Assembly (NCBI GenBank): GCA_024114885.1
Contig: CP099425.1
Location: 1,426,001 to 1,490,000 of the forward strand
Direction: 5' to 3'
Origin: Septoria linicola
Taxonomy: Eukaryota; Ascomycota; Dothideomycetes; Mycosphaerellales; Mycosphaerellaceae
Length of the DNA: 64,000 bases
In this document: piece by piece, positions 11,277 to 23,570 of the stretch
Layout: every line of letters starts with the position of its first letter
Numbering within the stretch: position 1 is the stretch's first letter
The notes under the pieces: generated by a model
What the model saw: only the letters and a program-made list of their open reading frames with translations
Databases searched by the model: none
What the model was told of the DNA's origin: nothing
Made by a program: the position numbers and the translations under genes

Positions 11277-12007
11277 GATTTCTGAATTTGTGATTTAGCT
11301 TGCTTGGTAGAAGTGTTATCGTGGTTGTAGTGAAGTGATGTCTGCTCCGGCAACTGGAGAGGTTAATCTGAAGGTCAATTGTACTCATGCAGGAACCCTT
11401 ATGACGCCTCGCGATCATGTTCGGTACGATTAGCACTTGAGACGTCACACTGTACAGGACAATATCGTGACGTCAACGACATTTGGAGCATGAAGATGCA
11501 CCGCGATTCACCATGGTGCAGCACACATCAGATCAATGGATTGCAGCGCGCGCCGCTCGGTAATTAGGTATATGGTAAGGCAGACACGAGAAGAGCCCTC
11601 AAGTAAGGAAATGCGACAAGGGTGTGCTAGCCAGTGCATGTGAAAGCCTTGGCATGCTCGTGTTGCACGTTGTTGAGCCGAACCTTCATCACTTCGCACT
11701 GACCTCAGTGCCTGCTTGACGATACTCTCGGCATGATTTCCTTAGTTTGGCTGTCAATGAGCACATTCGATCGAAGCTCTGCTTGGTCGCTGTCGCAAGA
11801 GAGAACTTCCTGGCGAACCTGATGCGACTGAGTGCTCTTGCACTTCAGATGGGTGGAAGTGGCCTGTCGGTCTTCGGAGATTGCAAGCACTGTGATCTGG
11901 CTTAAGTCCACTCTGGAGAGCCGGTCCGATTATAAGAGACTGTAGCAGATGTCAGTAGGAAGCAGTATGGCAGTCGACCAGTATTTTGGTTGTCTATATC
12001 AAAAGGA
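11277..12007. other. Intergenic region
   Basis: About 730 bases between the minus-strand Gly-rich gene start and the 3' end of the minus-strand XPD gene. No coding frame above background, RNA gene or repeat is visible. Confidence 0.45.
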
Positions 12008-14449
12008 CTACCCTGGCACCGAGCCATTCGGATTGATGGAGGCCGCCGCTTGCAACATGGCGTTCTGGTCTGCATCATTCATCTCGTAATCATCGTCAAG
12101 CTCCTGAATCTGTGCCTGAGCATCCTCCATAACAGCATCGCCATGTATGCGGTGGTCTCCGTCAAACTCGCCATTAGCTCGCTCCTCGCGAATGTGGTTC
12201 GCTTCCATCTTCGCTTGATGAGCCATAAGATCCTCATAACTCCAAGTGCTGATACCATCCTGCATACTTGCGGGGAATGGCTTGCTCATCTGCTTCAAAA
12301 AAGTCTTTGCCCGCGCGACAGCCTGATCCACCGACATATTGGCATCGCTTTCCATTAATTCGCCCGAGATCCATTTCGGTAGCTGGCCTCTCTTCTTCGC
12401 GAATCGCTTGTCCGCCATCACCATTATGCCATAATCATCCTTTCCTCTCAATACACGTCCCAAACACTGCGCACTGTGCCGCATGGCATCGAACGACAGA
12501 AAATCGTTCTCCCGAATTCTATATGTCTCCCGCAGAAACTCCAGTCGTGCTTTCAAGATGCGCGATTCCGTATACTGGAATGGCACACCAATGCAGAGCA
12601 CCGTTCGCCCGTAATGGTGATCAAAATCGATCCCTTCAGACACCTTGCCTCGTGCTACACAAAGCAAGACCGCTCCTCTCCCGTTGCTGCAAGCCGTTCT
12701 GTAAGTTTCCAGCGCAAGAGATGTCTCCTGACTGTCGGGTGTCTCGACCAATATCAACTTGCTCTTCCATACCTGATCCAGTATACCCATGCTTTGCCAC
12801 ATGGAAATAACGCTCTCCATATACAGATACGATGGGAAGAATACGACGATGCCGTCCGGTGTAAGCTTGGAAAACTCGATGATCAAGTTGCCGTAGTTCC
12901 GAATGTTGGCTGGATCACTTCTCGTCTGGAAGCCAGAAGACATCTGGTTCTGATCCGATCCTCTCGTCACGATCATGGGCAAGAACGACCTCCGAGCAAG
13001 TGTCATTGCATACGACTCTTGCACAACAGCCGTAAAGCCGAGCATCTTGGGATACATCTCCAGTGGGGAGATTGTGCCTGAAGTGATGATGACTGAACTG
13101 AAGCGCTCGAAGACAGGCTTGATCGCAATAGCGGCGTCCAAGCACGTAAAGTGTAGTATCGGATTCGGTACTGTCGCTGTGTCAGACTCGTAGGGCTCCA
13201 AGATCAGCAAGAACCCAGTATCGTATGTTGCAGCAAGTGTCGCGAATGTTGCCACTTCTTGCAAAGGCTGGTAGTCCTCAATATTTGTGAGTTCCAAGGT
13301 GCGTACAAGTGAGGTAAGACGCTCAGCACAGAATCTGAGAGGTTTCTTTTCGATGAAAGTGAGCTCCTTGAGATGCTGAAGAAATGAGGGCGGCGTTTCG
13401 GAAATGACGTGCAGCACTTTCATGCGTGTTTTCAGGTATTCAATGAAGCGCTTTAGGAACGCTGTGAAGTGCTCCGCTCTGCGAATGTTACCAGGAACCG
13501 CTTCTTTGAGCAGGTCGTCGGGTAAGGCAGGATTTGACATGAAGGCGCCTTCGTCACGCGCAGTATCTGCCTCGCGCAGGCCTTCGACTAGCTTTGCGTA
13601 TTCGTTTTGAAGCTTTTCTGCATCTGTCTCCTTCATCTCTTTGATCTTTCGGTCCAGATTCTCGGCACCTCGTGCAGCCTTTCGTAGCGAATCCTCAGTC
13701 AAATCTATACTCAAAGATTCAATGCAGACGTTGTCAATGTTGTGTGCTTCGTCGAAGACCACAATACAATCCTTTGAAAGCTCCCGAGAGACGCGCTCTG
13801 CGATCTTCGGGTCAAGCAAGTAGTGGTATGAGTAGATGATGACGTTGCAGAAAGGCATCATGCGTCGTGCTGTGAAATATGGGCATTGCTTCTGTTGCTC
13901 GCCGTATCGTAACATGCCGTCCAGCGTCCAAACACCTGGAGGAATAAGGTTGTGCGGCTCCAGAAGGTCCAGATTGTCGTGATAGATGCAGAGCTCGACG
14001 TCTTCGCCTCTCTCCTTTTTCTCTTTCACAAATCCGGCAGTCAGGCTTCGACATCGCGCGTCTACGACTGAGCCGCTCTTCTCACGCTTGACGGATGGGT
14101 GAAGACATAGATTCTTGCGACTGGTGAGTCCGAGGCCACGGAAATCTTCTTCATAGCCGAGCTGGTCTGTTCGGTATTTCATTAACGCCTTGAGTTCCGC
14201 GAGCGCTTTCTCGATTTCGGACATTGTACGCGAGCAGTAGATGAGCTTTCTGTGCTCGGGATAATGCTGCTGGTACGCGACAATGAGTGACAGGAGCGAG
14301 ACCGTCTTCCCGGTGCCAGAAGGCATTTCCAGCACACAGTGGCCACCAGCGTCCAGCGTGTGCTTCATATCGCACATGTAGGCATATTGCTCGGGGTATA
14401 TCCTCGGGTAGGGGAACAAGACCGGGAGGTCCCCGATAAAGAACTTCAT
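12008..14449 (-). CDS. rad3: XPD/Rad3 5'-3' DNA helicase of TFIIH
   Basis: Intronless 813-residue ortholog of XPD (S. cerevisiae Rad3, S. pombe Rad15), the ATP-dependent 5'-3' helicase of TFIIH that acts in nucleotide excision repair and supports transcription initiation in the nucleus. Seen directly: the N-terminus PVLFPYPRIYPEQY, Walker A SGTGKT at about 44-49, the four cysteines of the Fe-S cluster (NLCLHP, DARCRS, LCIYHD, KQCPYF), a DEAH box in VVFDEAHNIDN near 235, and motifs V/VI (GKVSEGIDF, QCLGRVLRGKDDYG). Length fits the family, about 760-810. The C-terminal tail is acidic. The gene is divergent from the Ltn1 gene, with 326 bp between start codons. Confidence 0.97.
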   Translation of the reverse strand: MKFFIGDLPVLFPYPRIYPEQYAYMCDMKHTLDAGGHCVLEMPSGTGKTVSLLSLIVAYQQHYPEHRKLIYCSRTMSEIEKALAELKALMKYRTDQLGYEEDFRGLGLTSRKNLCLHPSVKREKSGSVVDARCRSLTAGFVKEKKERGEDVELCIYHDNLDLLEPHNLIPPGVWTLDGMLRYGEQQKQCPYFTARRMMPFCNVIIYSYHYLLDPKIAERVSRELSKDCIVVFDEAHNIDNVCIESLSIDLTEDSLRKAARGAENLDRKIKEMKETDAEKLQNEYAKLVEGLREADTARDEGAFMSNPALPDDLLKEAVPGNIRRAEHFTAFLKRFIEYLKTRMKVLHVISETPPSFLQHLKELTFIEKKPLRFCAERLTSLVRTLELTNIEDYQPLQEVATFATLAATYDTGFLLILEPYESDTATVPNPILHFTCLDAAIAIKPVFERFSSVIITSGTISPLEMYPKMLGFTAVVQESYAMTLARRSFLPMIVTRGSDQNQMSSGFQTRSDPANIRNYGNLIIEFSKLTPDGIVVFFPSYLYMESVISMWQSMGILDQVWKSKLILVETPDSQETSLALETYRTACSNGRGAVLLCVARGKVSEGIDFDHHYGRTVLCIGVPFQYTESRILKARLEFLRETYRIRENDFLSFDAMRHSAQCLGRVLRGKDDYGIMVMADKRFAKKRGQLPKWISGELMESDANMSVDQAVARAKTFLKQMSKPFPASMQDGISTWSYEDLMAHQAKMEANHIREERANGEFDGDHRIHGDAVMEDAQAQIQELDDDYEMNDADQNAMLQAAASINPNGSVPG

Positions 14450-14775
14450 CTTGATGTTGTGCGCATGTGTGTCGATGTAGCTGGATGTTGTTCAAAGAAT
14501 AGCCACTCACAAGTGAGCCTAAAGTAAGTGCGTCACTAGCGCGACTGCCTGCGGATAGATCCGAAACGCAAATCACTTCTGCACCTTGAACACATGAACG
14601 TCATTGTCAAATTCACGACATCGATATTGGGACACCGTCCTCTAGCTCATTTACGACTTTCCTACGTTACGAAAATACTTCACTTCATGCTGCAAGTGAG
14701 AGTGCACGGTGTCGTACGCTCTTTTTTCTTGGCTTCTTGAGGTGCGCAAATTGCTGCTCACTCTTCACTGCGACA
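14450..14775. promoter_or_regulatory. Shared divergent promoter region rad3/LTN1
   Basis: 326 bases separate the two start codons, so both promoters and 5' leaders must lie here. I see no clear TATA box; CT-rich runs such as ctcttttttcttgg near 14719 lie upstream of the Ltn1 ATG. Co-regulation is possible but not shown. Confidence 0.5.
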
Positions 14776-17700
14776 ATGAGTAAGCGGCAGTTCAAGTCGC
14801 AAGCCAGCAGCGGCCGGCTTGGTGGCTTTGGTGGTGGTTTTGGCAGCTCCGCCTTTGGATCTGGCTCATCCTCTGTACTTTCATATGTACAAGAACCGCC
14901 AGACTATTCGGCAGTGTCAGACTCGAATGTCGTTGTCGCCTTCAAGAACTTGTCCAAGAAGGACAGCACAACGAAGGCGAAAGCTCTTGAGGACCTTCTA
15001 TCATTTTTAGCAGGCACGAAAAGTGAGGTGGAGGATGCTGTGATCGAGGCATGGGTAAAGCAGTACCCGCGCCTCTCAATAGATAACTCCCGGCGAGTTC
15101 GTCAACTGGCACATCAACATACCGGACTGCTCAGCGTGCAATGTGGCAAAAGAATAGCAAAGCAACTGCCTATCATTGCTGGACCTTGGCTGGCTGGAAG
15201 CTTTGATAGCGATCGATCGGTGTCCAAAGCCGCGGAGCATGCTTTGGGTACAGTCTTTGCTTCGCCGGAGAAGATTCGAGGGTTGCGGAAGACTTTTCAA
15301 GAGCCCATCTTGGAATACAGCCGTGATGCCGTGCTCAACGAGACTGTAGGAACTTTGAGTGATGAGCGTTCTATTAGCGCCGACGATGCCAAGGCCACCT
15401 ACGCCCGTGTGGTCTCTACCAGCATCTCCGTCATTACCAGCCTTCTGGACAGTCTACCCACGGAGGACGTGGCTAAGCAGGCCCATACTTATCAGGCCGT
15501 TCTAGGTGACAAACGTCTCTGGGACTTCGTCACGCACGAAGATGCAAGCGTACGCAAGGCTATGCATCAGCTTGTCCTGCTATGCTTGCACAAGGACTCC
15601 GAACTCGTAGAAAGCAATCTCGGAACCGCCTCTACAGCTTACATCTACAAAGGTCTCGCCTCCGACCAGACGGGGTCATCTCTGAGCTTCATACACACTC
15701 TCGACGCACTCGCGACCAAGTTTCCTTCAGTCTGGACTACGGCTTACAGCGGAAAGAAGCCTGCATTGAGCCGTTTGCGGCAAGGGCTGAAAAGTGGTGC
15801 CCACGCTGGGCCAGCCAGTTATTGGGAAATCATGTCTAGTTTACTTCGGAAACTACCAGCAGAGGTGCTTCCGAAAAGTTACAGCGAAATTTCCGACCTT
15901 CTGCTTGCAGCCAGAGACGGCGTAAGCAGAAAGGAAGAACGCTTCAACGCTTCAGCATCCTGGCCGGTTTACTTTACGCTGGTCAATCTAGTCACTGTAT
16001 CGACGCCGAGCGAAGATGTCGCCACTCTCCTGGAGGCATTCGTCATGCCCTGCATCAGCCAATACATATATCCCTCAGATGAGAGCGCAAGGTGGACCAT
16101 ATCCGGCCCAAAACCCGCAGCACTGGTCTCACAAGTTGGCGTTATCAAACGTCTGCCTCCGCTACTCGAAGACAAGTGGCCTGGACTGGCTCAAAGCCTG
16201 ATCGAGTTGGCCAAACTATCACAGCCTGAGCAGTCGAAAGATTTTGAGAAAAGTCAGAAACATGTTGCCACGGCTGGTGAGCGCTGGGCCGATCTGCAAA
16301 GGGAGTTCTTCACGAGTAGGTATTGTTTCCCTCAATCGCTCTCTGCTGTCTTCGTGCAGGTCAACACGGACATTCTGAGGGAGTCTATTGCTCTTCTCGA
16401 AAGTCGGAATGGTAAACCTTGGGGGGCGGCAGCAATCATCGAGCAACAACTTCGTACTTGCGCAGCTCATCTACTCAAAAACCAAACATACCATCAGGTC
16501 TTGGTTGATTTCATGGCGCGAGCACTACCTTCGCTGTTTCTCAGCCCATCTCAGCGGCATCTGATACGCTGCCTCTACGCTCTGCAAGATGACCAATCGT
16601 TTGCAGAGCTACTTGAGACCACGCTTCAACGCGTACTCGAAGCTGATGGCGATGCAGCTATGAATGGCTTGCATACACTGTTTCCTTCTAATGCGCCCCA
16701 ATCCGCTGTGGTCATCGCCCAGAAGAGCACAGAATTACAAGCGTTCTTGCGAAGGCGAGTGAGTGGGAACGAAGAGTCCGCGCGCACGCTTTTTGCCCAC
16801 TTGCTGAAATTGGGTGCTGTATCTAAGGATGCTGCCGATACTGTGCTGTCTGAGCTCACAGACACGCTTTCTCTCGACAACCCCGGCCTTCAAGCCGGGC
16901 TTTCGGCGATCGAGCAGCTCACGAGGACCAACAACTCCACGGTACGTGCGTTCATGTCAACGACTGGCGGAGAAGATATGTTGCCAAGGGTGATGCGACT
17001 GAGAGACTCTCCTTCGGACTCTGTAGCAGATACCGCATCTGCTCTGGCAACCCTTCTGACCTCCTCCTTCGCCGAGGCCTCTGCAGAGACCAAGTACAGC
17101 CTGATCTCACAAAACCTCGAAAAGGTGTCTCAATCGTCACTACCAATTGATTCTGTACTCCATTTGGCCGACAAAGTAGTCGCGGACGAGGCCGATGCGA
17201 CGGTGTTCAAAAGCGCCCTACCAAGTATCGAAACCTGGGAACAAGCAACTCTGGCCGCAATGGCGACGCCTAAATCTTCTCTCGCTTTGCTGAGCCCGCT
17301 TGGGGGCGCCATCAATGTATTGCAAGTCGCCAAGACGGTGGAAACCAGTGAGTACGATGACGATGGGCTTTCGCAGGCACTTCGGATTGCAATTTTTTAC
17401 GCGCATGTCCTCAAGACTGTATCAGCGGCGACAGTACCCGAACATTCACGCGTTCTGGCTCTCCTCAATATATGCATATTGCTGTGCGAAGACGGTACGA
17501 GCATAGCTGGGGCCAACAATCTTTGGCAAGCGGATCGCTCACGCGACCTCGAGCATGATGTTATGGCATTTGTCTCGAACGCGAATCATGTCATTCGTGC
17601 ATACTGGGAGGCTGTAGCCACATCAGCGGACGATGTGCATCATGCAAGCATATTTTCTGCGTTCGATGAACTAATACTGGACTATAAGGGCACGCCAATG

Positions 17701-19648
17701 GAGTACTACGGTGCCCTAGCTGCGGCGAAGGCGCACGAGAATGCACTTGAGCTCCATGGCTGTTCCAGCGCACAATCCAAGGCAAGCGAGGATGAATTGA
17801 GAGCCAAGCGAGGCGCAAAAGACTTCCTTGCACTGACCTCTTACATTGTCGGCTTCGCTCAGGCACTGACAGGAAGTCAGCTTCTCAGTCGCATGTGCAA
17901 CGAGGCGGTTGCAGACCTCACCCAACAAGAGCTGACCACGGACGAGAGTAAGGAGCTGCAGAAGTTAGTTCTGCTCAACATTATCCTACATACTCAGGGT
18001 GATCTCGTCGAGACGATCGCAAAGCCTCGCCTGATCTTCTTGGTCAAGCATATCGTGCCTTGGCTGGGATCAGATGCCTCGTTGATACTCAAAGCTGAGG
18101 TCTGTAAGGCGCTGACCTCATTGCTGCCGGCCATGGCTGACATGTATGGCGAGCACTGGGCACAAATTGTTTCTTCTCTTGTGTCGTTCTGGAGCACAGC
18201 TACCAACGCGCCGCCGGACACCGAGACCGTGGAAAGTTCAATACTAGTAAAGCATTCCACTCTCAAGCTGCACGCTGCCCTGCGTAAACTGAGCGTAGGC
18301 GACGAGCCAAATGACGATCTCGTTGAAGCACTGAAGGATAATCAAGATACACTCCAGGACGGTCTAATAAGTCTATTGAAGGCCGCCACCAGTGTCCCGG
18401 ACGAAGAACATCAGCCAATGATGACGACCAACGAGCTCCTGTCGCGCCAATTAATGCAGTCGACGGCGAAATCTGTGGGGAATGCCGAAGACTTGTTTCC
18501 ACTCTTGTATGCACCATCACAGGCTGTCTTGGGCGCTGCATTTGAGCTTCTTCACAAGCAAATTCCAAAAGCCCAGGAGCAAATTTCGCTGGACGCTGCA
18601 CTGGAAAATCGCAAGGCTGCACTTCCTGATGAGCTGCTCTCTTTGATCATGCAGGCTCCCGACTTGAACGCCCTGGACGATGACGCTTTTGAATTGACTG
18701 TTCCACTCGCGCTCCAGGGGTATCTTCATGGCTGGCGGTTGGTGTTTGATCACTTCCACGGGTCTAGCTTCCGAGTGAAAGGCGACTACGTGGAGCAACT
18801 CAAGGATGGTGGTTACCTGGGCGACTTGCTTGACATGGCATTCGACATGCTTCGACTTAGTAGTGGTCGTCCTGTCGAAGCATCCAACTTCAGTCTGCAG
18901 AGCTACAGCCCAGGTCTCGAGGCTAATCCACAGAAAGAAACACAGGCTCTGCTCACCCACTTGTACTACTTGTCACTGCTACACCTACCAAGTCTGGTGA
19001 AGAATTATCTCAACAACGAGATCAAGTCTCGCCAGGCACCCAGGACTATCGAGGCCTGGACAGCTAAGTACATCAGTCCGCTTATCATCGAACAAAGCTT
19101 GACAGAAGTCTCACAATGGGCCGAGAAGACCGTCTCGGAAGATCCGGACTATGAAGCGATGACTGTCAAGGTCAGCATGCGTGGCAAGGAAGTCCACGTT
19201 GCATACCAGATCGACGAACAAACTATGGCCATGAAGATTGTCCTACCGGAAGCGTACCCTCTGCAGATCGCGAGACCTGAGGGCGTCAACCGAGTCGCTG
19301 TAACGGAGCAGAAATGGCGAGCATGGCTGATGAATTGTCAGGGCACAATCACTTTCAGCGTAAGTACTTGGGTCGTGCCTCCTATCTGTATCACGCACTG
19401 ACTTTGGCAAACAGAATGGCAGCATCATTGATGCTCTTTCGTCGTGGCGCAAGAACGTTGCCGGCGCGCTTAAGGGGCACGTGGAATGTGCGATTTGCTA
19501 CTCGATTATCAACGAAGCCAGGGAACTGCCAACGAAACGCTGCCAGACATGCAAGAACATGTTCCACAGTGCTTGCTTGTTCAAATGGTTCCGAAGCAGC
19601 AACTCGAGCACGTGTCCCCTCTGTCGACAACCATACAACTACAACTAG
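14776..19648 (+). CDS. LTN1: Listerin E3 ubiquitin ligase of ribosome quality control
   Basis: Predicted 1605-residue ortholog of Ltn1/Rkr1 (listerin), the E3 ligase that binds 60S subunits carrying stalled nascent chains and ubiquitinates them. Exons are 14776-19359 and 19415-19648 (4818 nt). The conserved N-terminus (MSKRQFKSQASSGRLGG, a Gly/Phe-rich patch, then VAFKNLSKKDSTTKAKALEDL) contacts the 60S-NEMF complex in known structures. A very long HEAT/ARM-like helical middle follows. The last exon encodes the RWD tail and a C-terminal RING-variant: CAICYSII, CQTCKNMFHSACLFKWF and STCPLCRQPY. The start is ATG 14776, not the longer upstream open frame, because homologs begin MSK. It is convergent with the next gene, 88 bp apart. 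Confidence 0.95.
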
Positions 19649-19736
19649 TACGTTGAGCATCTGCAGTGATGAAGGGCTAGGATACTTATCAAGTATCGAA
19701 TATCTATTCAGAGCGCAGCTTGCTCTTAAGATGGTC

Positions 19737-20238
19737 TTATAATCTCTTTCCTTTTCTCCTTGTTCCTATGCCCAGCACAAAAGCTATCCTAACGATCCCC
19801 ACTGCACTGTTGATGCCTACATTGCTCCACTCCTCTACCCTCCAGGTTCTAGTATCTAATCTGCCTGTTTGTCCAAGTGCTCTAACAAATGCCAACACCA
19901 CAGCAACGTCTACGAGTATCGTTGCCGCCTGTAGGATCTTCCACAAACCAAGATCACTTGGCCGAGCGCGTAGCAACACTGTTTGCAAGAATGCCAGAAA
20001 GAGGAAGAAGCCAGCCATGGCGTCCATGAGGAGACGCGTCTCGGTAGACGGCGGCATTAGAGGCGCGAGCGCGTAGTTTGGCAGGATCGCAGAGGGTGAA
20101 AGGTGCACTGTAGGTGGTTAGACGAGCTTCATGGTTCTGGTCAGCCAACTAACTGATCACGCCAAAGCCCGAAAGTATGGGATCTATAATCGTGAAAAAC
20201 ACTCGATAGAAGCCTGGGATCGTGCTCGATGCTGGCAT
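19737..20238 (-). CDS. Small four-helix-type membrane protein (DUF7704-like)
   Basis: Two-exon minus-strand gene with exons 20154-20238 and 19737-20107 (456 nt, 151 residues). The 46-nt intron has donor GTTAGT, branch CTAAC and acceptor CTACAG. The protein starts MPASSTIPGFYR. It has about four hydrophobic segments, among them FYRVFFTIIDPILSGFGVI, MAGFFLFLAFLQTVLL and ILVDVAVVLAFVRALG, plus an aromatic/charged motif (TWRVEEWSNVG) before the last. This layout matches the fungal DUF7704-type integral membrane proteins as I remember them. Function is unknown for that family. The C-terminus is basic (RRKGKRL). Confidence 0.7.
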
Positions 20239-21294
20239 TGTGGTGATTTCTGTCAAGACGGGACGAGGAAACTTGACGCGATCGTTCCTGAGCTGCTTTC
20301 GCAAAGCTCTTCGATCGTTTGGCCGGATGCAGATGCAGAAGCACATGATTCCTGATATCGTACTTGCGAGATCATCGTCGACACCTACCTTGCGCGGCTC
20401 TACAATAAGGTATACTTCTCAGAGGCGTATCTAACTAACTAGCGCGATTCCCTCTCGGTATGTGCCTCGGACTACGAGGAGCTCGGTCTTTCGGTGTTCT
20501 GTCGATTGGAGGCCGGACAGCATGATGCAGGTTGAGTCGCCCAAGGTTGGACGCGACAATGTATAGCCTGAGCTCCTCAGTGGGAGGTTTGGAGAAGCGA
20601 GATGCCAGGTCTTGCTCAAATGCGAAGACGGCCCTCGGTCGTGTTCCGCAGAACCCCGGCAAAGCTTGGCATTACCTCGCGGAGCTGCGATGGTGCTCTA
20701 TTCCATCTTCCCAACAGTTCTCGCTCTACATCGTCTACATCCTGTCTGTCCACGCGCCTTGGGTTTTCGCGAGGAATCCACCAAAACTCCAGACATGCAA
20801 CATGGTACACGACGGATGGCCAAGAAACGATGAGGCCGCATCGAGCTCAGAAGCCCTCGGACAGAGCTACTGATGTTCGCAGCCAAATCAACATCATTGC
20901 CACACAGCACCTCCTTCACACGCCACCTAGAGTGTTGGAACAGTGTAGACGATCAGACGACACACGGCTTTCATAACTCACAACTTATGCGACTGCCGAC
21001 TAGTGCTATTCATCGTATGAAATATTGCTACTTTCGGATTAGCCTTCCACGCTGTGGCTTCGCAAAGCTGCGACTTTGGTCTTCCCTGGCCTTACCTATC
21101 CTGCGGCTCGTCACAATAGGGACCGGATGCCCTACGTCTGTATGTCACGATTCGGTGAAGAGCCTTGCAACCGAACACAAGCATGACCCTCGGCTTTGCA
21201 TATGGGCCCGTGCCTCTTGATCTTGCTTCGACCTCATACTCAATCGATCTCTGCGCTTCCGCTGTGTCGTAAGTTATCTCATTGTTTACCAACC
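20239..21294. other. 1-kb region with unresolved overlapping frames
   Basis: On the minus strand at 20431-20810, overlapping frames in all three phases look partly protein-like, for example DLASRFSKPPTEELRLYIVA in one and RKTELLVVRGTYREG in another. I could not join them by splice sites into one product, and the plus strand also has a 113-codon frame. A decayed gene is possible; I do not call one. The last ~100 bases are presumably the GH78 promoter. Confidence 0.3.
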
Positions 21295-23570
21295 ATGATC
21301 TTGCCGTTCACTCTCTTCCTCGCATCGGTGGCTGCCCAAGCCTCAGTTTCAGGCCAACAATACATACTCTCGCCCTCATCTCGCAGCGTGCAACCACGAG
21401 CGGTATACAGGACCACCGGCAACGTCACGACTGGCGGCGGCGATGCAACTACTACTTCCGATGTGAGCGCTGGATTTCGTCTCACGGGTCCAGGATCTTC
21501 TCTCACTCTGGACTTCGGTCAAATCACCGCTGGAGTGCCCAACCTACAATTTGGCGATGTTAATTGTCCTGGCTGCAACTCTGATCTCTTGCCGAACTTC
21601 ACCTGTGGACCTTCCTGCAATGGTCTATGAGTGGCCTATACCGAAGCTGTTGACTTTGTTGGCATCGCTTCTGACAATTCCACTCGCAACACCCACCTGG
21701 ACGGAACCCTGTACGTACCGATCACTGCGAACGAAGCATATTCCGTGCCGCCTGCTTGGAACAGAGGCGCATTCAGGCATCTCACGCTTTCTATCCCTGA
21801 GTCAGCATCTCAAGAGCAAGCTGTGGAGGTCTCTTTGACCAGCTTAACATACACCGCCCAACCATCTGCAGAGAATCCGGCAGAGTATGCAGGCTACTTC
21901 GAGTGTTCCGATGACCTTCTGAACAGGATCTGGTACGCTGGAGCTTACACTGTGCAGCTGTGCACTGTTTCAGCTAACAGCTCAATCGACCACATCCGAG
22001 TTCTGGATCCTGTTGGGTGGAGTGCAGATGCTCAGACCGTAGGCTTGAATGCGTCCGATGAGTTCTTGTCCGATGGCGCAAAGCGAGACAGAAATCCGTG
22101 GGCAGGTGACCTCGGTGTCTCGACCAGAAGTGGACTGTCTCTGGAGAAAGACCTGATCACAACTCGTAATTCTCTAATAGGTATGTTCGTTGTGCAGAAT
22201 GCTACGACTGGCTACTTCGCTTATTGTGGCTCGCCTTTGGGTGAGCTTTTCGGACTTGGTAAGTTCAGGCAGCTCAATAGCTTCAGCTTCTATTGATATT
22301 TGTTGTAGTTGGTACTGCATACGACTCAGACACCTATCACTTATGGACCATCATCGGTTATGGTGAGTATGTCCTCAGCAGCCGTGACAGAAGCTTCGGT
22401 GAACAATACTGGGGCAATATCACGGCAGGACTTGCTGCTGTCGAGACATACCTAGATCCTACGACTGGACTTCTGAATGGCACAGGAGGACTCGACTGTG
22501 GCCGTGTTGGCCAATTCGGGCAAAGCACCTCGCTAAATGCTCTCTACTGCTATGCCCTCAATACATCAGCACAAGTTGCAACCTACATAGAAAGAGCTGA
22601 GAACGCCACGGCCTGGGAGCAAAAGGCCACGGCTATCAAGACTGCGGTCAATGACAACCTATATGACTCTTCGGCAGGTCTATACTGGGACAACACCACA
22701 GATGCCGGGCACAGCGTCTACCCGCAAGATGGCAATACCTTCGCAATTTTGTTCAATGTCACTTCTTCGGCTGAACAGGCTCTGACCGTCGCCAACAGTC
22801 TTGCAGCACGCCTCACGGATAATGGAACACCGGCACCCGAGCTGCCAGGCTTTATCAGTCCGTTCATCTCAAGCCTGGAATTGTTCGCTCAAATTGCCGC
22901 CTCACCTGCTGATGCTTCTCGTGCCTTGGCTCTAACGCGCACGCAATGGGCATTCATGATGAATCGCTTCTCAAATTCGACCTTCATTGAGGGCTATGCC
23001 CTTGACGGTTCTCTCGACTATGGCTTTTACGCTGGAGGGAGTGCTTTCATATCGCATGTGCATGCGTGGAGTACAGGTCCAATGTACCTTCTTTCGTCGC
23101 TTATTGGAGGCATGAGAGCTGCCACTTTCGATGTGCCAGCCTCAGATGGCGATTGGGTGTTTCAGCCAGTGGTGAATGGAAGTGGGCTGACTGAGGCCAA
23201 GGCTGGGTTCGTGAGGCCTGTGGGCACATTCAACTCCTCGTGGGCCGTCGAAGAGAACAGGTTTACAGCGAAGTTTTCCGTGCCTAATGGCCAAATTGGC
23301 ACAGTCTACCTGCCCGCGTTCGATGGTGCAAGCGACTACACACTGGACGAAGTCAGTGTCAATGATGGAGATCGGATCACGTTAGGAGGCTTCATTCGTG
23401 TGGCCAATGTCAGCAGAGGTGAGCATTGAGTGACCATCAGTGGTGAGGGGCTATCTGTCAACGGCACCTCATCCACGCAGCCAGCGGGAAATGGCGCTGC
23501 TATCCTGAGGTATTCCCCGCGTTTGCTTTCGATTTTCGTGGGGATCTTAGGGACTTTCGTCCTTGCCTGA
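21295..23570 (+). pseudogene. GH78 alpha-L-rhamnosidase-like gene with two in-frame TGA codons
   Basis: Secreted glycoside hydrolase related to fungal GH78 alpha-L-rhamnosidases, which remove terminal rhamnose from plant glycosides and pectin. Exons are 21295-22258 and 22309-23570, 742 codons including the stops. It has a signal peptide (MILPFTLFLASVAAQASVSG), the (alpha/alpha)6 catalytic region with AKRDRNPWAGDLGVS (likely acid Asp region), FIEGYALDGSLDYG and HVHAWSTGP, and a C-terminal hydrophobic tail suited to a GPI anchor. The frame is broken by TGA at 21628-21630, between GPSCNGL and VAYTEAVDF, and again by TGA at 23427-23429, near the end. Homology continues straight across both, with no frameshift and no in-frame intron that removes them. 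It is either a young pseudogene, a readthrough gene or sequence error. Confidence 0.75.

Noticed and set aside
20431..20873. Overlapping frames that look partly like protein on both strands
   Set aside because: Could not be joined by splice sites or one consistent frame; left as possible decayed sequence without a gene call.
23416..23477. 62-nt intron (GTGAGC to ACGCAG) that would remove the second TGA of the GH78 gene
   Set aside because: It would shift the frame and destroy the hydrophobic GPI-type C-terminal tail that follows in the original frame.
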